Positions 1 to 7,079 are shown, numbered from the stretch's first letter. The stretch: 27,142 bases of DNA from a virus (IMGVR_UViG_3300044627_007011:1-27142), one strand, 5' to 3'. Notes: generated by a model from the sequence alone, not told the origin. Numbers and translations: made by a program.

Positions 1-756
1 TTATGATCTTAGTTCTTGCCATACTATCAATTCCCAGTCTCCATCATATTTTTCTACGAGGGCAGTACAACTCTCTACCCAATCCCCGTCGTTCATATAT
101 TCAATGTTGCCTATCTTTTTTATAGCAGGTTTATGAACATGACCACATATGACACCATCTGCTTTTTGCTTATGGCAATAATCAGTGATCAATACTTCAA
201 AGTCGCTCATGTAAGCAACTGCTTCTTTTGTTTTATTTTTTAGATAAGCACTTAGGCTCCAATATGGTAATCCGAACCATTGACGCACTTTAGCAACAAC
301 TACGTTTACGCTTAACAAGATATTATATAGAAAATCACCAAAATGATATAGCCAAGCAAGTTTATTGCGTAATGCTGTGTCAAACATATCGCCATGAATT
401 ACCATATATGTTTTTCCATTCAATGCTTGGTATCGTGTTTGATTGACTAGATCAATATTACCGAAATGCACATCGTATGGTAATAGGTTCCGTAGTGCTT
501 CATCATGGTTGCCAGCGATATAAGTGACTTTTGTATCACGCTTTGCTGCTGTAAGTATTCTTCTTATGACATTGGTGTGAGATTGTGGCCAATAATACTT
601 ACGCCTCAATCTCCAGCCATCTATGATATCGCCTACAAGATATAGGTGTTCACTTGTATGATGTTTGAGAAAATCGCAAAGCACTTCTGCTTTACAACCT
701 TTGCTACCTAAATGTACGTCAGAAATGAATATGGATTTATAGTTTTTTGTTTCCAC
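1..756 (-). CDS. LpxH-like calcineurin-type metallophosphoesterase
   Basis: A 251-residue protein with the full metallophosphoesterase motif order: D13-x-H15, G42-D43, G82-N-H-D-E86, H121-G-D and G205-H-V-H208. These residues normally hold two metal ions. The motif set and length fit the UDP-2,3-diacylglucosamine pyrophosphatase-like group (LpxH and relatives), which in Gram-negative bacteria cleaves a lipid A precursor at the membrane; the phage substrate is unknown. Hydrophobic residues around 145-160 could touch membrane. The start is GTG, chosen because AAGGAG lies 8 bases upstream. A box CGTAAATA at 781-788 may be a weak late promoter. The stop codon is the first three bases of the window. 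Family assignment is firm, substrate is not. Confidence 0.85.
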   Translation of the reverse strand: METKNYKSIFISDVHLGSKGCKAEVLCDFLKHHTSEHLYLVGDIIDGWRLRRKYYWPQSHTNVIRRILTAAKRDTKVTYIAGNHDEALRNLLPYDVHFGNIDLVNQTRYQALNGKTYMVIHGDMFDTALRNKLAWLYHFGDFLYNILLSVNVVVAKVRQWFGLPYWSLSAYLKNKTKEAVAYMSDFEVLITDYCHKQKADGVICGHVHKPAIKKIGNIEYMNDGDWVESCTALVEKYDGDWELIVWQELRS

Positions 757-780
757 AAGTGTTCTCCTTGTGTTCGCAAA

Positions 781-788
781 TATTTACG
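781..788 (-). promoter_or_regulatory. possible late promoter box (CGTAAATA)
   Basis: This differs in two leading bases from the exact TATAAATA boxes elsewhere in the window and lies about 25 bases before the GTG start of the metallophosphoesterase, leaving room for the AAGGAG ribosome site. Assignment rests only on similarity and position. Confidence 0.3.
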
Positions 789-825
789 AAATATCTGAGA
801 TTTTATTATTGCATTTGTGTTACAC

Positions 826-854
826 AAAAAAGACCCGCCGTATTAGGGCGGGCC
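826..854 (-). terminator. rho-independent terminator after the 78-residue membrane protein gene
   Basis: On the minus strand an 8-bp GC-rich stem (GGCCCGCC with GGCGGGTC, one G-U pair, 7-base loop) is followed directly by six T residues. It lies 27 bases past the stop codon of the 882-1118 gene and would separate it from the next gene. Confidence 0.85.
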
Positions 855-881
855 CGCATATCACTGTGCGACAGTTTGCTA

Positions 882-1118
882 TTACTTCTTGAATGACCAA
901 TAGATAACAGCTAGTGCTACTAAGCCTACTAGGCCTTTTTCGCCAAGTGCGCCCACAAAAGTTGTGATTGCACCTACTACATCAAGTCCTAAGAATGGTA
1001 CTGCCGCACCAAACAGGATTTGTAATACAACGCCAACGGCAATCAATTTGATACCCAAGTGCATGATATGACCTAGGAAGTCTCCTGCTATGCCGAATAG
1101 TTTACTCATTGCATCCAT
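882..1118 (-). CDS. small two-helix membrane protein, unknown function
   Basis: A 78-residue protein with a short N-terminal amphipathic stretch and two likely membrane helices (about residues 20-42 and 58-75), joined by a short loop with an LGEKG turn, ending in basic WSFKK. No family was recognised. The ATG at 1118 was chosen over an upstream frame extension because GGAGG sits 8 bases before it. It has its own strong terminator and so looks like a single-gene unit. A holin or superinfection-exclusion role is possible for a phage protein of this shape, but it does not adjoin the lysin gene; nothing in the sequence decides this. Confidence 0.75.
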   Translation of the reverse strand: MDAMSKLFGIAGDFLGHIMHLGIKLIAVGVVLQILFGAAVPFLGLDVVGAITTFVGALGEKGLVGLVALAVIYWSFKK

Positions 1119-1157
1119 GTTTTTATCCTCCAGAGGACTGGTTAGATTCCTCATTAG

Positions 1158-1165
1158 TATTTACC
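1158..1165 (-). promoter_or_regulatory. possible late promoter box (GGTAAATA)
   Basis: A variant of the TATAAATA box about 40 bases upstream of the 78-residue membrane protein start. It lies in the 97-base divergent region shared with the plus-strand oxygenase gene. Weak evidence. Confidence 0.3.
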
Positions 1166-1202
1166 ACAAATACACATGTATTTTGTACTCATATAATAGT
1201 AA

Positions 1203-1210
1203 AGTAAATA
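1203..1210 (+). promoter_or_regulatory. late-promoter-like box AGTAAATA for a leaderless gene
   Basis: The box ends 5 bases before the ATG at 1216. In T4-type late promoters transcription starts about 6 bases after the box, so the mRNA would begin at or next to the start codon. The same AGTAAATA-N5-ATG arrangement recurs at 10795-10810. Confidence 0.5.
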
Positions 1211-1215
1211 TATGC

Positions 1216-1836
1216 ATGTTCTTTGATATTCGTCAGATTAAACACATATCCAATGTATTAGATACTACAAGTCTGAAAAGACTTACAGATAGTGCATATA
1301 CGGCTAACACAAAACAGGCTACTGTAGGGAAAATTATCAATGGAAAATACACCACTGAATTTAACAATTGGTGCACTGCTGATTTCGTAGACTATTCAAC
1401 TTTTACAGATTATGTTGATTTACTAAAGCCAAAAATTATTACAGAAGTTGAACAACTTTATAAAGTTAAAGTTGCTGCCCTCCCAGAGATTCATTTTTTG
1501 TCATATAACTCAGGCTCTTATTATAAGAGTCATATTGACGGTCAATATATAGAAAATGGAGTTGCGAAAAGAGGAGTAGATAGAGACATCACCGCAGTTT
1601 TTTATTTAAACGATGACTATGAAGGTGGGGAGATTAATTTTGAATTTTTTAATTTGAAATTAAAACCAAAACAAAATGATTTATTAATTTACCCTACTAC
1701 CTTTCAATATCAGCATAGTGTAAATGAAGTAAAGGGTAACAGATATGCTATCGTGTTTTGGTTTACGACTGATCCATGGTTAAATGTTGATATAACCATA
1801 CCAGAACATATTTTAAAAAATTGGTGGGCCCACTAG
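1216..1836 (+). CDS. 2OG-Fe(II) oxygenase, prolyl 4-hydroxylase type
   Basis: A 206-residue protein with the iron- and 2-oxoglutarate-binding set of the prolyl 4-hydroxylase family: H106-x-D108, distal H167 and R176 on the last strand. The SYNSGSYYKSHID and GGEINF stretches are typical of the group. It would hydroxylate a protein or small molecule using O2 and 2-oxoglutarate; the target is unknown. The ATG at 1216 was preferred to in-frame upstream codons because homology-like sequence begins there and a late-promoter-like box sits 5 bases before it; there is no Shine-Dalgarno sequence. It is one of only three plus-strand genes in the window. Its last 15 bases, including the TAG stop, overlap an antisense tRNA gene. 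Confidence 0.85.
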   Translation: MFFDIRQIKHISNVLDTTSLKRLTDSAYTANTKQATVGKIINGKYTTEFNNWCTADFVDYSTFTDYVDLLKPKIITEVEQLYKVKVAALPEIHFLSYNSGSYYKSHIDGQYIENGVAKRGVDRDITAVFYLNDDYEGGEINFEFFNLKLKPKQNDLLIYPTTFQYQHSVNEVKGNRYAIVFWFTTDPWLNVDITIPEHILKNWWAH

Positions 1837-1898
1837 GACTTGAACCTAGAACCTGCGGATTATGAGTCCGACGCTCTAACCGATTGAGCTATAGGCCC
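1822..1898 (-). tRNA. tRNA with CAU anticodon, probably tRNA-Ile2 (AUA reader)
   Basis: A full cloverleaf with encoded CCA. The anticodon stem CGGA/TCCG encloses loop CTCATAA. The 1-72 pair is G-C, so this is not an initiator. The isotype could be Ile2 (after lysidine modification) or elongator Met; Ile2 suits an AT-rich genome rich in AUA. The 3' end overlaps the stop of the plus-strand oxygenase gene. Confidence 0.85.
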
Positions 1899-1906
1899 TA
1901 TAAAAA

Positions 1907-1992
1907 TGGTGCCTCGGGCCGGACTCGAACCGGCATAGCGAATCGCCGACAGATTTTAAGTCTGTTGTGTCTACCAATTTCACCACCGAGGC
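1907..1992 (-). tRNA. tRNA-Leu(UAA)
   Basis: An 86-nt class II tRNA with long variable arm and encoded CCA. The anticodon stem ACAGA/TCTGT encloses CTTAAAA, giving UAA. It reads UUA, a common Leu codon in this AT-rich DNA. Confidence 0.95.
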
Positions 1993-1998
1993 GTAATA

Positions 1999-2073
1999 TG
2001 GTGCGGGATGAGAGGGTCGAACTCCCGACATTCGCCGTGTAAAGGCGCTACTCTACCACTGAGTTAATCCCGC
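1999..2073 (-). tRNA. tRNA-Val(UAC)
   Basis: A 75-nt cloverleaf with acceptor GCGGGAT/ATCCCGC and encoded CCA. Loop TTTACAC gives UAC. The outermost anticodon-stem pair is G-A rather than Watson-Crick. Confidence 0.93.
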
Positions 2074-2091
2074 ACAAATTGTTAAAGATCA

Positions 2092-2168
2092 TGGTCGGGA
2101 TACAAGGATTCGAACCTTGGACCCTTTGCTCCCAAAGCAAATGCTCTACCAGGCTGAGCTACATCCCG
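2092..2168 (-). tRNA. tRNA-Pro(UGG)
   Basis: A 77-nt cloverleaf with encoded CCA; anticodon stem TTTGC/GCAAA and loop TTTGGGA give UGG. The T arm is canonical (AAGG-TTCGAAT-CCTT). Confidence 0.95.
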
Positions 2169-2223
2169 AGTCTCAATAATACTATTATACATGATCTGAT
2201 TTATAAATCAACTAGAATTGGGT

Positions 2224-2298
2224 TGGCTGGCGAGGTAGGGATCGAACCTACGACCAGGTGATTAACAGTCACCGGCTCTGCCGCTGAGCTACTCGCCA
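2224..2298 (-). tRNA. tRNA-Asn(GUU)
   Basis: A 75-nt cloverleaf with acceptor TGGCGAG/CTCGCCA, discriminator G as usual for Asn, and encoded CCA. Loop CTGTTAA gives GUU. It is the promoter-proximal gene of the five-tRNA cluster. Confidence 0.95.
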
Positions 2299-2307
2299 AC
2301 ATGAAAA

Positions 2308-2315
2308 TATTTATA
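2308..2315 (-). promoter_or_regulatory. late promoter box TATAAATA for the five-tRNA cluster
   Basis: An exact match to the T4-type late box on the minus strand, ending 9 bases before the tRNA-Asn 5' end. The predicted start (about 2301) would leave only a few bases of leader before the tRNA. Confidence 0.6.
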
Positions 2316-2323
2316 TCACAAAA

Positions 2324-2350
2324 GGAAAGGGGCGATATTTCTATCGCCCC
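2324..2350 (-). terminator. probable terminator after the EF-hand gene
   Basis: A perfect 9-bp stem GGGGCGATA/TATCGCCCC with a 4-base loop lies about 40 bases past the EF-hand stop codon. The T tract after it on the minus strand is interrupted (TTTCCTTTTG), so efficiency is uncertain. Confidence 0.6.
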
Positions 2351-2390
2351 ACAACCCTCTGGAGGATGGTTGTTAAACTGACACCTAATA

Positions 2391-2642
2391 TCAGGCGTTC
2401 TTTTCTTCCTTGACGCACTTGCTAAAAAGATAATTCTTAGCAGTACGCATCTCTGCATTGCTCAATACACCGTCATTGTCTTTGTCAGCACGTTCAAACA
2501 AACTCTTGCTAACTTCACATGATGTTGTTAGTTCAGCAAAGTCTACCTTTGCGTCACCGTTCTTATCAAACTTTGAAACACGGTCCTGTGCCATTGCTGA
2601 GACAGAAACAAATGCTAATATACCAATCGCTAACTTCTTCAT
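2391..2642 (-). CDS. exported EF-hand calcium-binding protein
   Basis: An 83-residue protein with a clear signal peptide (KK, hydrophobic core, AMA-Q; cleavage after about residue 18) and two canonical EF-hand loops: D26-N28-D30-K32-D34-E37 and D53-D55-D57-V59-S61-E64. Two cysteines (42 and 76) could form a disulfide in the periplasm. It should bind Ca2+ outside the cytoplasm; its partner is unknown. Similar small EF-hand proteins are common in Proteobacteria, so recent host capture is possible. The start is supported by AGGAG 7 bases upstream. A CATAAATA box at 2683-2690 may be its promoter and a stem-loop follows the gene. Confidence 0.85.
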   Translation of the reverse strand: MKKLAIGILAFVSVSAMAQDRVSKFDKNGDAKVDFAELTTSCEVSKSLFERADKDNDGVLSNAEMRTAKNYLFSKCVKEEKNA

Positions 2643-2682
2643 AACGAACTCCTGTATTAGATTGCACGTCCTTGTGCAAGAT

Positions 2683-2690
2683 TATTTATG
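2683..2690 (-). promoter_or_regulatory. possible late promoter box (CATAAATA) for the EF-hand gene
   Basis: One mismatch to TATAAATA, about 40 bases upstream of the ATG, which leaves a normal leader with an AGGAG site. Confidence 0.4.
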
Positions 2691-2738
2691 CTAGTTGGCC
2701 AAAATGTATAGTTTTTGTATAGTACAAAACTTGTACAA

Positions 2739-3569
2739 CTAAAACCCTACATATAAACTTTTACCATGTCTAGGGTAACGCGGTTCTGCTTGTCTCTCAT
2801 GCTTTTTTCTAGGTATATTACAGACATAATCAGACCATTTTCTTGCCAAAAATTCATTTTTTTGTGAGTTATCAAAATTAGTAAACCCAAGATGCGGGCA
2901 CAAAATATCTTTTGTATAAAAATACATAGATAATGGGTTAGGATGCAATGCTATCGTTCTGTAATTCTTTTTTACTATTGGTAAATCATTTTGTAATTCG
3001 TAATGTTTAGTAAAACCATGTATATCTGTTTTAAGGATATTAGGATGATCTAATACATGTTTTAGATAAGGCCACAATTTCATTTCAGGATCGCACAATT
3101 CTGTAAATTCTTTAGCGTTATTTGTTTCAATGACCGGATCAATGCTGTAAGGAAACATCATAAAGGTAAATGCATACTTACAACCTACATTTTGTAACAT
3201 ATGTAATGCTGCGTGTATGTAATTGATAGTTTCCATCAATCCCATAAACGGGTCAAAGAATTCTTGTACCCAACTTTCTGTGTAATAACGATTGTTATAA
3301 ATGTTACCTGCACCCAGCCATCCGCCCTTGCTAGTATAATAGCGATCTTCTCTTATAGGAGTAGACCAAGCAATGACAACAGTATCGGCCCTGTCTAATT
3401 TACGTGTATATACTAATTCGGACAATCTATTGAATATTGCTCTATTGCCTAACCCTGCAATTCCTAAATTTTCAAATTCTAAAAATTCAGTAGATAACCA
3501 ATCTGCCCATGTAGGGTAGTTGTAACTAGTATAACTACAACCCAAAGTAAAAAGTCTTTTACCGAACAC
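2739..3569 (-). CDS. SGNH/GDSL-hydrolase-like protein
   Basis: A 276-residue protein that opens like an SGNH hydrolase: LGCSYT places the would-be nucleophile at S12, NLGIAGLGN (residues 34-42) supplies the block II Gly and Asn, and a His follows late (H209 in LHPNP). The Asp expected three residues before the catalytic His is not there, so activity is uncertain. Such phage proteins are usually unassigned; hydrolysis of an ester on a carbohydrate or lipid is the family role. The start codon is GTG and lies inside the preceding methyltransferase-like gene (11-base overlap), so the two are probably translated together. A second SGNH protein with an intact D-x-x-H lies at 5633-6385. Confidence 0.65.
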   Translation of the reverse strand: MFGKRLFTLGCSYTSYNYPTWADWLSTEFLEFENLGIAGLGNRAIFNRLSELVYTRKLDRADTVVIAWSTPIREDRYYTSKGGWLGAGNIYNNRYYTESWVQEFFDPFMGLMETINYIHAALHMLQNVGCKYAFTFMMFPYSIDPVIETNNAKEFTELCDPEMKLWPYLKHVLDHPNILKTDIHGFTKHYELQNDLPIVKKNYRTIALHPNPLSMYFYTKDILCPHLGFTNFDNSQKNEFLARKWSDYVCNIPRKKHERQAEPRYPRHGKSLYVGF

Positions 3570-4200
3570 TTTGAAAAGAACTACAATAAGTTAAAAGTTG
3601 CGACTCTGTTAAGTCCGGAAACAATTTAAAATTATATCTGGTTTTCAAATCTACATAACTTTCTGACAAAGTTATATTTTTATCAATACTATTTTTTATG
3701 ATATAATCTTCAAAAGGCCAAAACCACATCAATTTTGATTCTATCTTTTTTGAAATATTTGCTACATCATTCAAAATTGCTGTAAAGTTTTGTTGCTCAT
3801 AGTGATCTAATAACAAAACATCGCAATCACCCATATACTTGTGAACAGGCTGATTGATGATTGTGAGTTTAGAATTATTTACCCAATTACTAGTTTTTAA
3901 ATGGTAGTCAATAAGGTCTTTTGATTTCTCAATAACAATTAATTTAGTGACTTTAGGATTTGACAAAAGTAATTGTTCTCTCAGACCTAACCCTAAACCA
4001 GTGGTTATGACAGTGCCTGTCGCTAAATCATAGTGACTTAGACATTGATGTGCTTCAATCTTTGTCAGAGGATTATATATCAGCCATCTAACGTTATCAA
4101 TAACCAAGGCATAAACTTTATCAACAAGTTTTACTTCTACTGCTTTATACTGTCCAAGATTTATTTCAAATTGAAAATTTTGTATAAAGGAAGAAGTCAT
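3559..4200 (-). CDS. class I methyltransferase-like (spermidine-synthase-like fold) protein
   Basis: A 213-residue protein with a Rossmann-type core: VITTGLGLGLRE (about 65-74) resembles motif I, LIVIEKS (87-93) ends beta-2 with an acidic residue suited to ribose binding, and DCDVLLLDHYE (about 125-135) resembles motif IV. The arrangement is like that of spermidine synthases and small methyltransferases. The substrate is not evident. The ATG lies 15 bases after the 3' end of tRNA-Thr(UGU) with only a weak AGG, so its mRNA may be released by tRNA processing. It overlaps the SGNH-like gene downstream, suggesting a shared modification task. Confidence 0.6.
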   Translation of the reverse strand: MTSSFIQNFQFEINLGQYKAVEVKLVDKVYALVIDNVRWLIYNPLTKIEAHQCLSHYDLATGTVITTGLGLGLREQLLLSNPKVTKLIVIEKSKDLIDYHLKTSNWVNNSKLTIINQPVHKYMGDCDVLLLDHYEQQNFTAILNDVANISKKIESKLMWFWPFEDYIIKNSIDKNITLSESYVDLKTRYNFKLFPDLTESQLLTYCSSFQSVR

Positions 4201-4215
4201 GCTAACCTATGAAAA

Positions 4216-4291
4216 TGGTGCCCACTGACGGGATCGAACCGCCGACCCCCTGATTACAAATCAGGTGCACTACCAGCTGTGCTAAGTGGGC
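4216..4291 (-). tRNA. tRNA-Thr(UGU)
   Basis: A 76-nt cloverleaf, acceptor GCCCACT/AGTGGGC, encoded CCA; anticodon stem CCTGA/TCAGG with loop TTTGTAA gives UGU. It stands alone between two protein genes on the same strand. Confidence 0.95.
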
Positions 4292-4307
4292 TTTACTATT
4301 CTATATA

Positions 4308-4871
4308 TTATCGTAAAAACTGTTTCTTAAGTTTTTCATTCACAAAATCTGGAAATGAGAAAAAACTATTTATCCTATTGTCTTGTTCGCTAAGAACTTT
4401 GTGATGAAAGACAACATTTACAAAATGTGCATACCCATATTCCAAATTATATTTATGTTCTATGCCATTATCATCTTTAATACAAAATATAGATTCAGCA
4501 TTATTTAATGGAATGTGAATTCTGGGTAATTTATGGGAGGTATGATATTCCACAACGGAGGATTTTTTAAGATAACTAAATCTAAATTTATACATGTTAG
4601 TCACAAATTGTCTAAAAAATAGTTTAGTTGGATTGAGAAATGAATCATCAGTCCAATGTGAATAACTAGACTCCCTATAAGACTTTGTGTAGGCATCAAT
4701 ATTACAGGTCTGCACTTGCCATTGTTTATAGTTTGTATCGTCTAAGATCGGATCAACCAATTTACACTTTTCATAATACTCATTAAGATTATCAAGTACA
4801 CCTTTAGGCACTTCGCATAATTGACCGAAGTACTTTAAGGTTTTAAAATATCTATGGGGTACCATCGCCAT
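4308..4871 (-). CDS. unknown protein, possible 2OG-oxygenase (Asp/Asn beta-hydroxylase-like) fold
   Basis: A 187-residue protein. The C-terminal half (EYHTSHKLPRIHIPLN, then a GYAHFVN strand, FHHKV and NRINSFFSF) has the spacing of a double-stranded beta-helix oxygenase of the aspartyl/asparaginyl hydroxylase type: early His, a distal His and a following Arg. The typical first H-x-D is not clear, so this is a fold suggestion only. The ATG overlaps the HNH stop codon (TAATG), with a second in-frame ATG two codons later. It is the last gene of a three-gene run (5607 to 4308). Confidence 0.45.
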   Translation of the reverse strand: MAMVPHRYFKTLKYFGQLCEVPKGVLDNLNEYYEKCKLVDPILDDTNYKQWQVQTCNIDAYTKSYRESSYSHWTDDSFLNPTKLFFRQFVTNMYKFRFSYLKKSSVVEYHTSHKLPRIHIPLNNAESIFCIKDDNGIEHKYNLEYGYAHFVNVVFHHKVLSEQDNRINSFFSFPDFVNEKLKKQFLR

Positions 4872-5431
4872 TAATTAATCAAAATCCTACTGTATTTTGG
4901 AACACCTGCTTTAAGATATTCTATTTGGTCAGCCAAAATATTTCTATTTTGTAATATCAAATTCTCAAAATGATTAGGCACATAAGGTACATAAATCAAT
5001 TCAAGTTTTGCTTCTTTCAGCGACTTACTACCTTTGTGTGTATTACAACGCTTACAAGCACTGACAACATTCATCCAATCATCTACCCCGCCTTTACTAC
5101 GCGGCACGATATGATCACGACTTAACTGTCCTGTATTAGGAAAATGATTTCCGCAATATGCACAGATGTGACGGTCGCGTCCAAACAATGTCTTGTTAGT
5201 TAAAGTTACACGACCCTGGCGTGCAGGGTTAAAACCATGTCCTTTGATGGCTATGATACTAGGTGTTTCAATATAAGATTGATAGCCGTTATTTTGTACT
5301 CCGCCCCTATATTTTGCAACTACTTCACCCAAAGTCCATGCTACCGCGCCCTTTGCGTGGTACACGATTGCATCGTCGTGGCTGATCCATTGTCTAGGAG
5401 TTCCACCGATATCTAATGCTAGTACTGCCAT
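4871..5431 (-). CDS. HNH endonuclease
   Basis: A 186-residue protein with a complete zinc-bound HNH domain: C90-A-Y-C93, the D106-H107 pair in SRDHIVP, N121 and C126-K-R-C129. The N-terminal 85 residues resemble the N-terminal extension of stand-alone bacterial and phage HNH nucleases. It may be a free-standing homing endonuclease or take part in DNA packaging or host-DNA attack. The start is the ATG at 5431, with GAGAGG 5 bases upstream; the upstream TTG in frame was rejected. It follows a 55-residue gene by 8 bases and its stop overlaps the next start. Confidence 0.9.
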   Translation of the reverse strand: MAVLALDIGGTPRQWISHDDAIVYHAKGAVAWTLGEVVAKYRGGVQNNGYQSYIETPSIIAIKGHGFNPARQGRVTLTNKTLFGRDRHICAYCGNHFPNTGQLSRDHIVPRSKGGVDDWMNVVSACKRCNTHKGSKSLKEAKLELIYVPYVPNHFENLILQNRNILADQIEYLKAGVPKYSRILIN

Positions 5432-5439
5432 ATATCCTC

Positions 5440-5607
5440 TCAACTATTTACCTTTTTAACAAAATCCCTACGCACAAATCCTGCACGTTGGGTGCCTTCT
5501 TTTACCAACTTGACATATTCAATGCCGTCAATAAACTTCTTTTCAGGTTTGCCTACCATGACAAACCTTTCTTTATTGTATATATTCTCATAAATTACCA
5601 TTCTCAT
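5440..5607 (-). CDS. 55-residue protein, unknown function
   Basis: A short gene found by direct reading. The product is basic and soluble-looking (begins MRMVIYENIY, ends RDFVKKVNS), with no family recognised. Support: ATG preceded by GGAGA at 7 bases, an uninterrupted frame with ordinary codon use, and tight spacing (8 bases) to the HNH gene, whose ribosome site overlaps this gene's stop codon. A second in-frame ATG lies two codons in. It heads the 5607-4308 run and is divergent from the SGNH gene at 5633. Confidence 0.7.
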   Translation of the reverse strand: MRMVIYENIYNKERFVMVGKPEKKFIDGIEYVKLVKEGTQRAGFVRRDFVKKVNS

Positions 5608-5618
5608 GATATTTCTCC

Positions 5619-5626
5619 AATAAATA
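5619..5626 (+). promoter_or_regulatory. late-promoter-like box AATAAATA for a leaderless gene
   Basis: One mismatch to TATAAATA, ending 6 bases before the ATG at 5633. The predicted transcription start coincides with the start codon. Confidence 0.45.
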
Positions 5627-5632
5627 ACTTTG

Positions 5633-6385
5633 ATGTATACTGTTAAAAATATGAATCTTGATCAAGATATTTTTTGCTTTTGGAGAGAGTGGGCTAACAA
5701 AAAATTTAACTGGTTTCAAACTGACTCCGAAGAAAAATATCAAGAACATCTTAAAACAAGACCTGGCAAATTAAAAGAACTCGGCTGGATTGATAACTCA
5801 TTTACTTACGAGTTTAACTCATTAGGATTTCGTTGTAAAGAAATTACGGATACCGATTCTATAATGTTTTTAGGATGCAGCGTCACAGTGGGGGTAGGTC
5901 TCCCGAATCACAGTATTTTTCCTACTTTAATAGCCGAAAAATTAAATTTACAATGTGTAAATATGGGCGTTGGAGGGACATCATCTGATACTGCTTTTAG
6001 AATTGCATCTTTATATATTGAAAAGGTAAGACCAAAAATTCTAGTCGCCACTTTATTATTTCCAGAAAGGACAGAACTACTAACAGGTCAGGGTGTAGTC
6101 CGTTTTAATCCAGAAATGCTTAGTCTTAAAAATTTACATAAATTAGAAAGACAATATACAATGGAGTATTACGAAAAGTGGATAGAAATTCCAGAAACTG
6201 CACATATTAATCAAATGAAAAATATATTAGCAATTAATAAATTATGTGACATGTACAATGTAAAATTTGTCAGCCAGACAGCAAGCCGAATACCAATAAA
6301 TTTTTATAATCAAGCAAGAGATTTAATGCATCCCGGTACAGAGTACCATGAAAAATTAGCTGAAATCATTTTAGAAAAAATATAA
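5633..6385 (+). CDS. SGNH/GDSL hydrolase
   Basis: A 250-residue protein with SGNH signatures in order: FLGCSVT (nucleophile S83), NMGVGGTSSD (block II Gly with polar residues, 110-119) and D230-L-M-H233, the D-x-x-H pair of the catalytic triad. Residues 1-75 form an N-terminal extension rich in Trp and Phe. Family members remove acetyl or other ester groups from sugars, lipids or cell-wall polymers; a role on host envelope or virion glycans is a guess. The ATG at 5633 is preferred since a late-promoter-like box sits 6 bases upstream and no ribosome site exists there or before the in-frame ATG at 5651. The gene ends two bases before an antisense tRNA-Leu gene. Confidence 0.75.
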   Translation: MYTVKNMNLDQDIFCFWREWANKKFNWFQTDSEEKYQEHLKTRPGKLKELGWIDNSFTYEFNSLGFRCKEITDTDSIMFLGCSVTVGVGLPNHSIFPTLIAEKLNLQCVNMGVGGTSSDTAFRIASLYIEKVRPKILVATLLFPERTELLTGQGVVRFNPEMLSLKNLHKLERQYTMEYYEKWIEIPETAHINQMKNILAINKLCDMYNVKFVSQTASRIPINFYNQARDLMHPGTEYHEKLAEIILEKI

Positions 6386-6386
6386 A

Positions 6387-6471
6387 TGGTGCCCAGAAAA
6401 GGACTCGAACCTTCACGCACTATGGCACTGGCTTCTAAGACCAGGGTGTCTACCAATTCCACCATCTGGGC
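6387..6471 (-). tRNA. tRNA-Leu(UAG)
   Basis: An 85-nt class II tRNA with encoded CCA and acceptor GCCCAGA/TCTGGGC; anticodon stem CTGGT/GCCAG around CTTAGAA gives UAG. It is wedged between the plus-strand SGNH gene and the 79-residue gene. Confidence 0.95.
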
Positions 6472-6477
6472 GATAAC

Positions 6478-6717
6478 TTATCTATCATTCTGTCTACGAT
6501 TATACTCTTCCATAGCATAACTTTCAACTGTTGACTCATCCAATTTAAACTCTTCCGCTACTTCTTTCATAGCACTAAACAGAACTCCCAATTGCTCTTC
6601 AAGTGCTTTTTTAGCCTTTTTGTTATCTAAGTTGTGAACATTTCTTGTACATATTCCTGCCATACGATTTGCTTCATCTGTTAGATAAACCAATGCTAAC
6701 TGTTTACTATCCATCAT
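6478..6717 (-). CDS. 79-residue helical protein, unknown function
   Basis: A small acidic-basic protein predicted mostly helical (heptad-like stretches in residues 5-60), no recognised domain. The start lies between tRNA-Gly and tRNA-Leu(UAG), 21 bases past the tRNA-Gly 3' end, with AAGG about 10 bases upstream of a double ATG (6717 or 6714). Being flanked by tRNAs on the same strand, its mRNA is probably trimmed out of a tRNA precursor. A helical DNA- or protein-binding role is possible but not shown. Confidence 0.65.
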   Translation of the reverse strand: MMDSKQLALVYLTDEANRMAGICTRNVHNLDNKKAKKALEEQLGVLFSAMKEVAEEFKLDESTVESYAMEEYNRRQNDR

Positions 6718-6738
6718 ATTATTTTTACCTTTTTAATT

Positions 6739-6812
6739 TGGAGCGGTGTAGGAGAATCGAACTCCTTTGACGAGCTTGGAAGGCTCGGACACAACCAATA
6801 TGCCAACACCGC
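6739..6812 (-). tRNA. tRNA-Gly(UCC)
   Basis: A 74-nt cloverleaf, acceptor GCGGTGT/ACACCGC, discriminator U and encoded CCA; anticodon stem CGAGC/GCTCG with loop CTTCCAA gives UCC. Confidence 0.95.
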
Positions 6813-6854
6813 TTATACTCTTACTTATTACTCTATCCTCTACCCTATTTAATA

Positions 6855-6931
6855 TGGCGACCCCGAGTGGATTCGAACCACTGACCCACAGCTTAGAAGG
6901 CTGTTGCTCTATCCAACTGAGCTACGGGGCC
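6855..6931 (-). tRNA. tRNA-Arg(UCU)
   Basis: A 77-nt cloverleaf with encoded CCA and discriminator G; stem ACAGC/GCTGT and loop CTTCTAA give UCU, the reader of AGA/AGG that AT-rich phages commonly carry. Confidence 0.95.
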
Positions 6932-6936
6932 TAAAT

Positions 6937-7012
6937 TGGTGGGACCACAGGGATTCGAACCCTGGACCAATAGATTAAAAGTCTACTGCTCTACCGACTG
7001 AGCTATAGTCCC
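6937..7012 (-). tRNA. tRNA-Lys(UUU)
   Basis: A 76-nt cloverleaf with acceptor GGGACTA/TGGTCCC, encoded CCA and loop CTTTTAA giving UUU. Five bases separate it from tRNA-Arg. Confidence 0.95.
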
Positions 7013-7079
7013 GTAATATCTCAAGTGTACAATCACTATCTTGAATTATAAATCTTTCATCGGAACTTGTCAAACGTAA

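Noticed and set aside
2079-2458. Open frames over the tRNA-Pro/tRNA-Asn region on both strands
   Set aside because: They run through complete cloverleaf tRNA genes; their peptides are the familiar translations of tRNA sequences (GFEPW, GSIPTSP types).
2705-2735. Inverted repeat GTACAA-AAC-TTGTAC as terminator or operator
   Set aside because: Short stem, no T run in the right place, and promoter-like elements around it have wrong spacing; no role could be supported.
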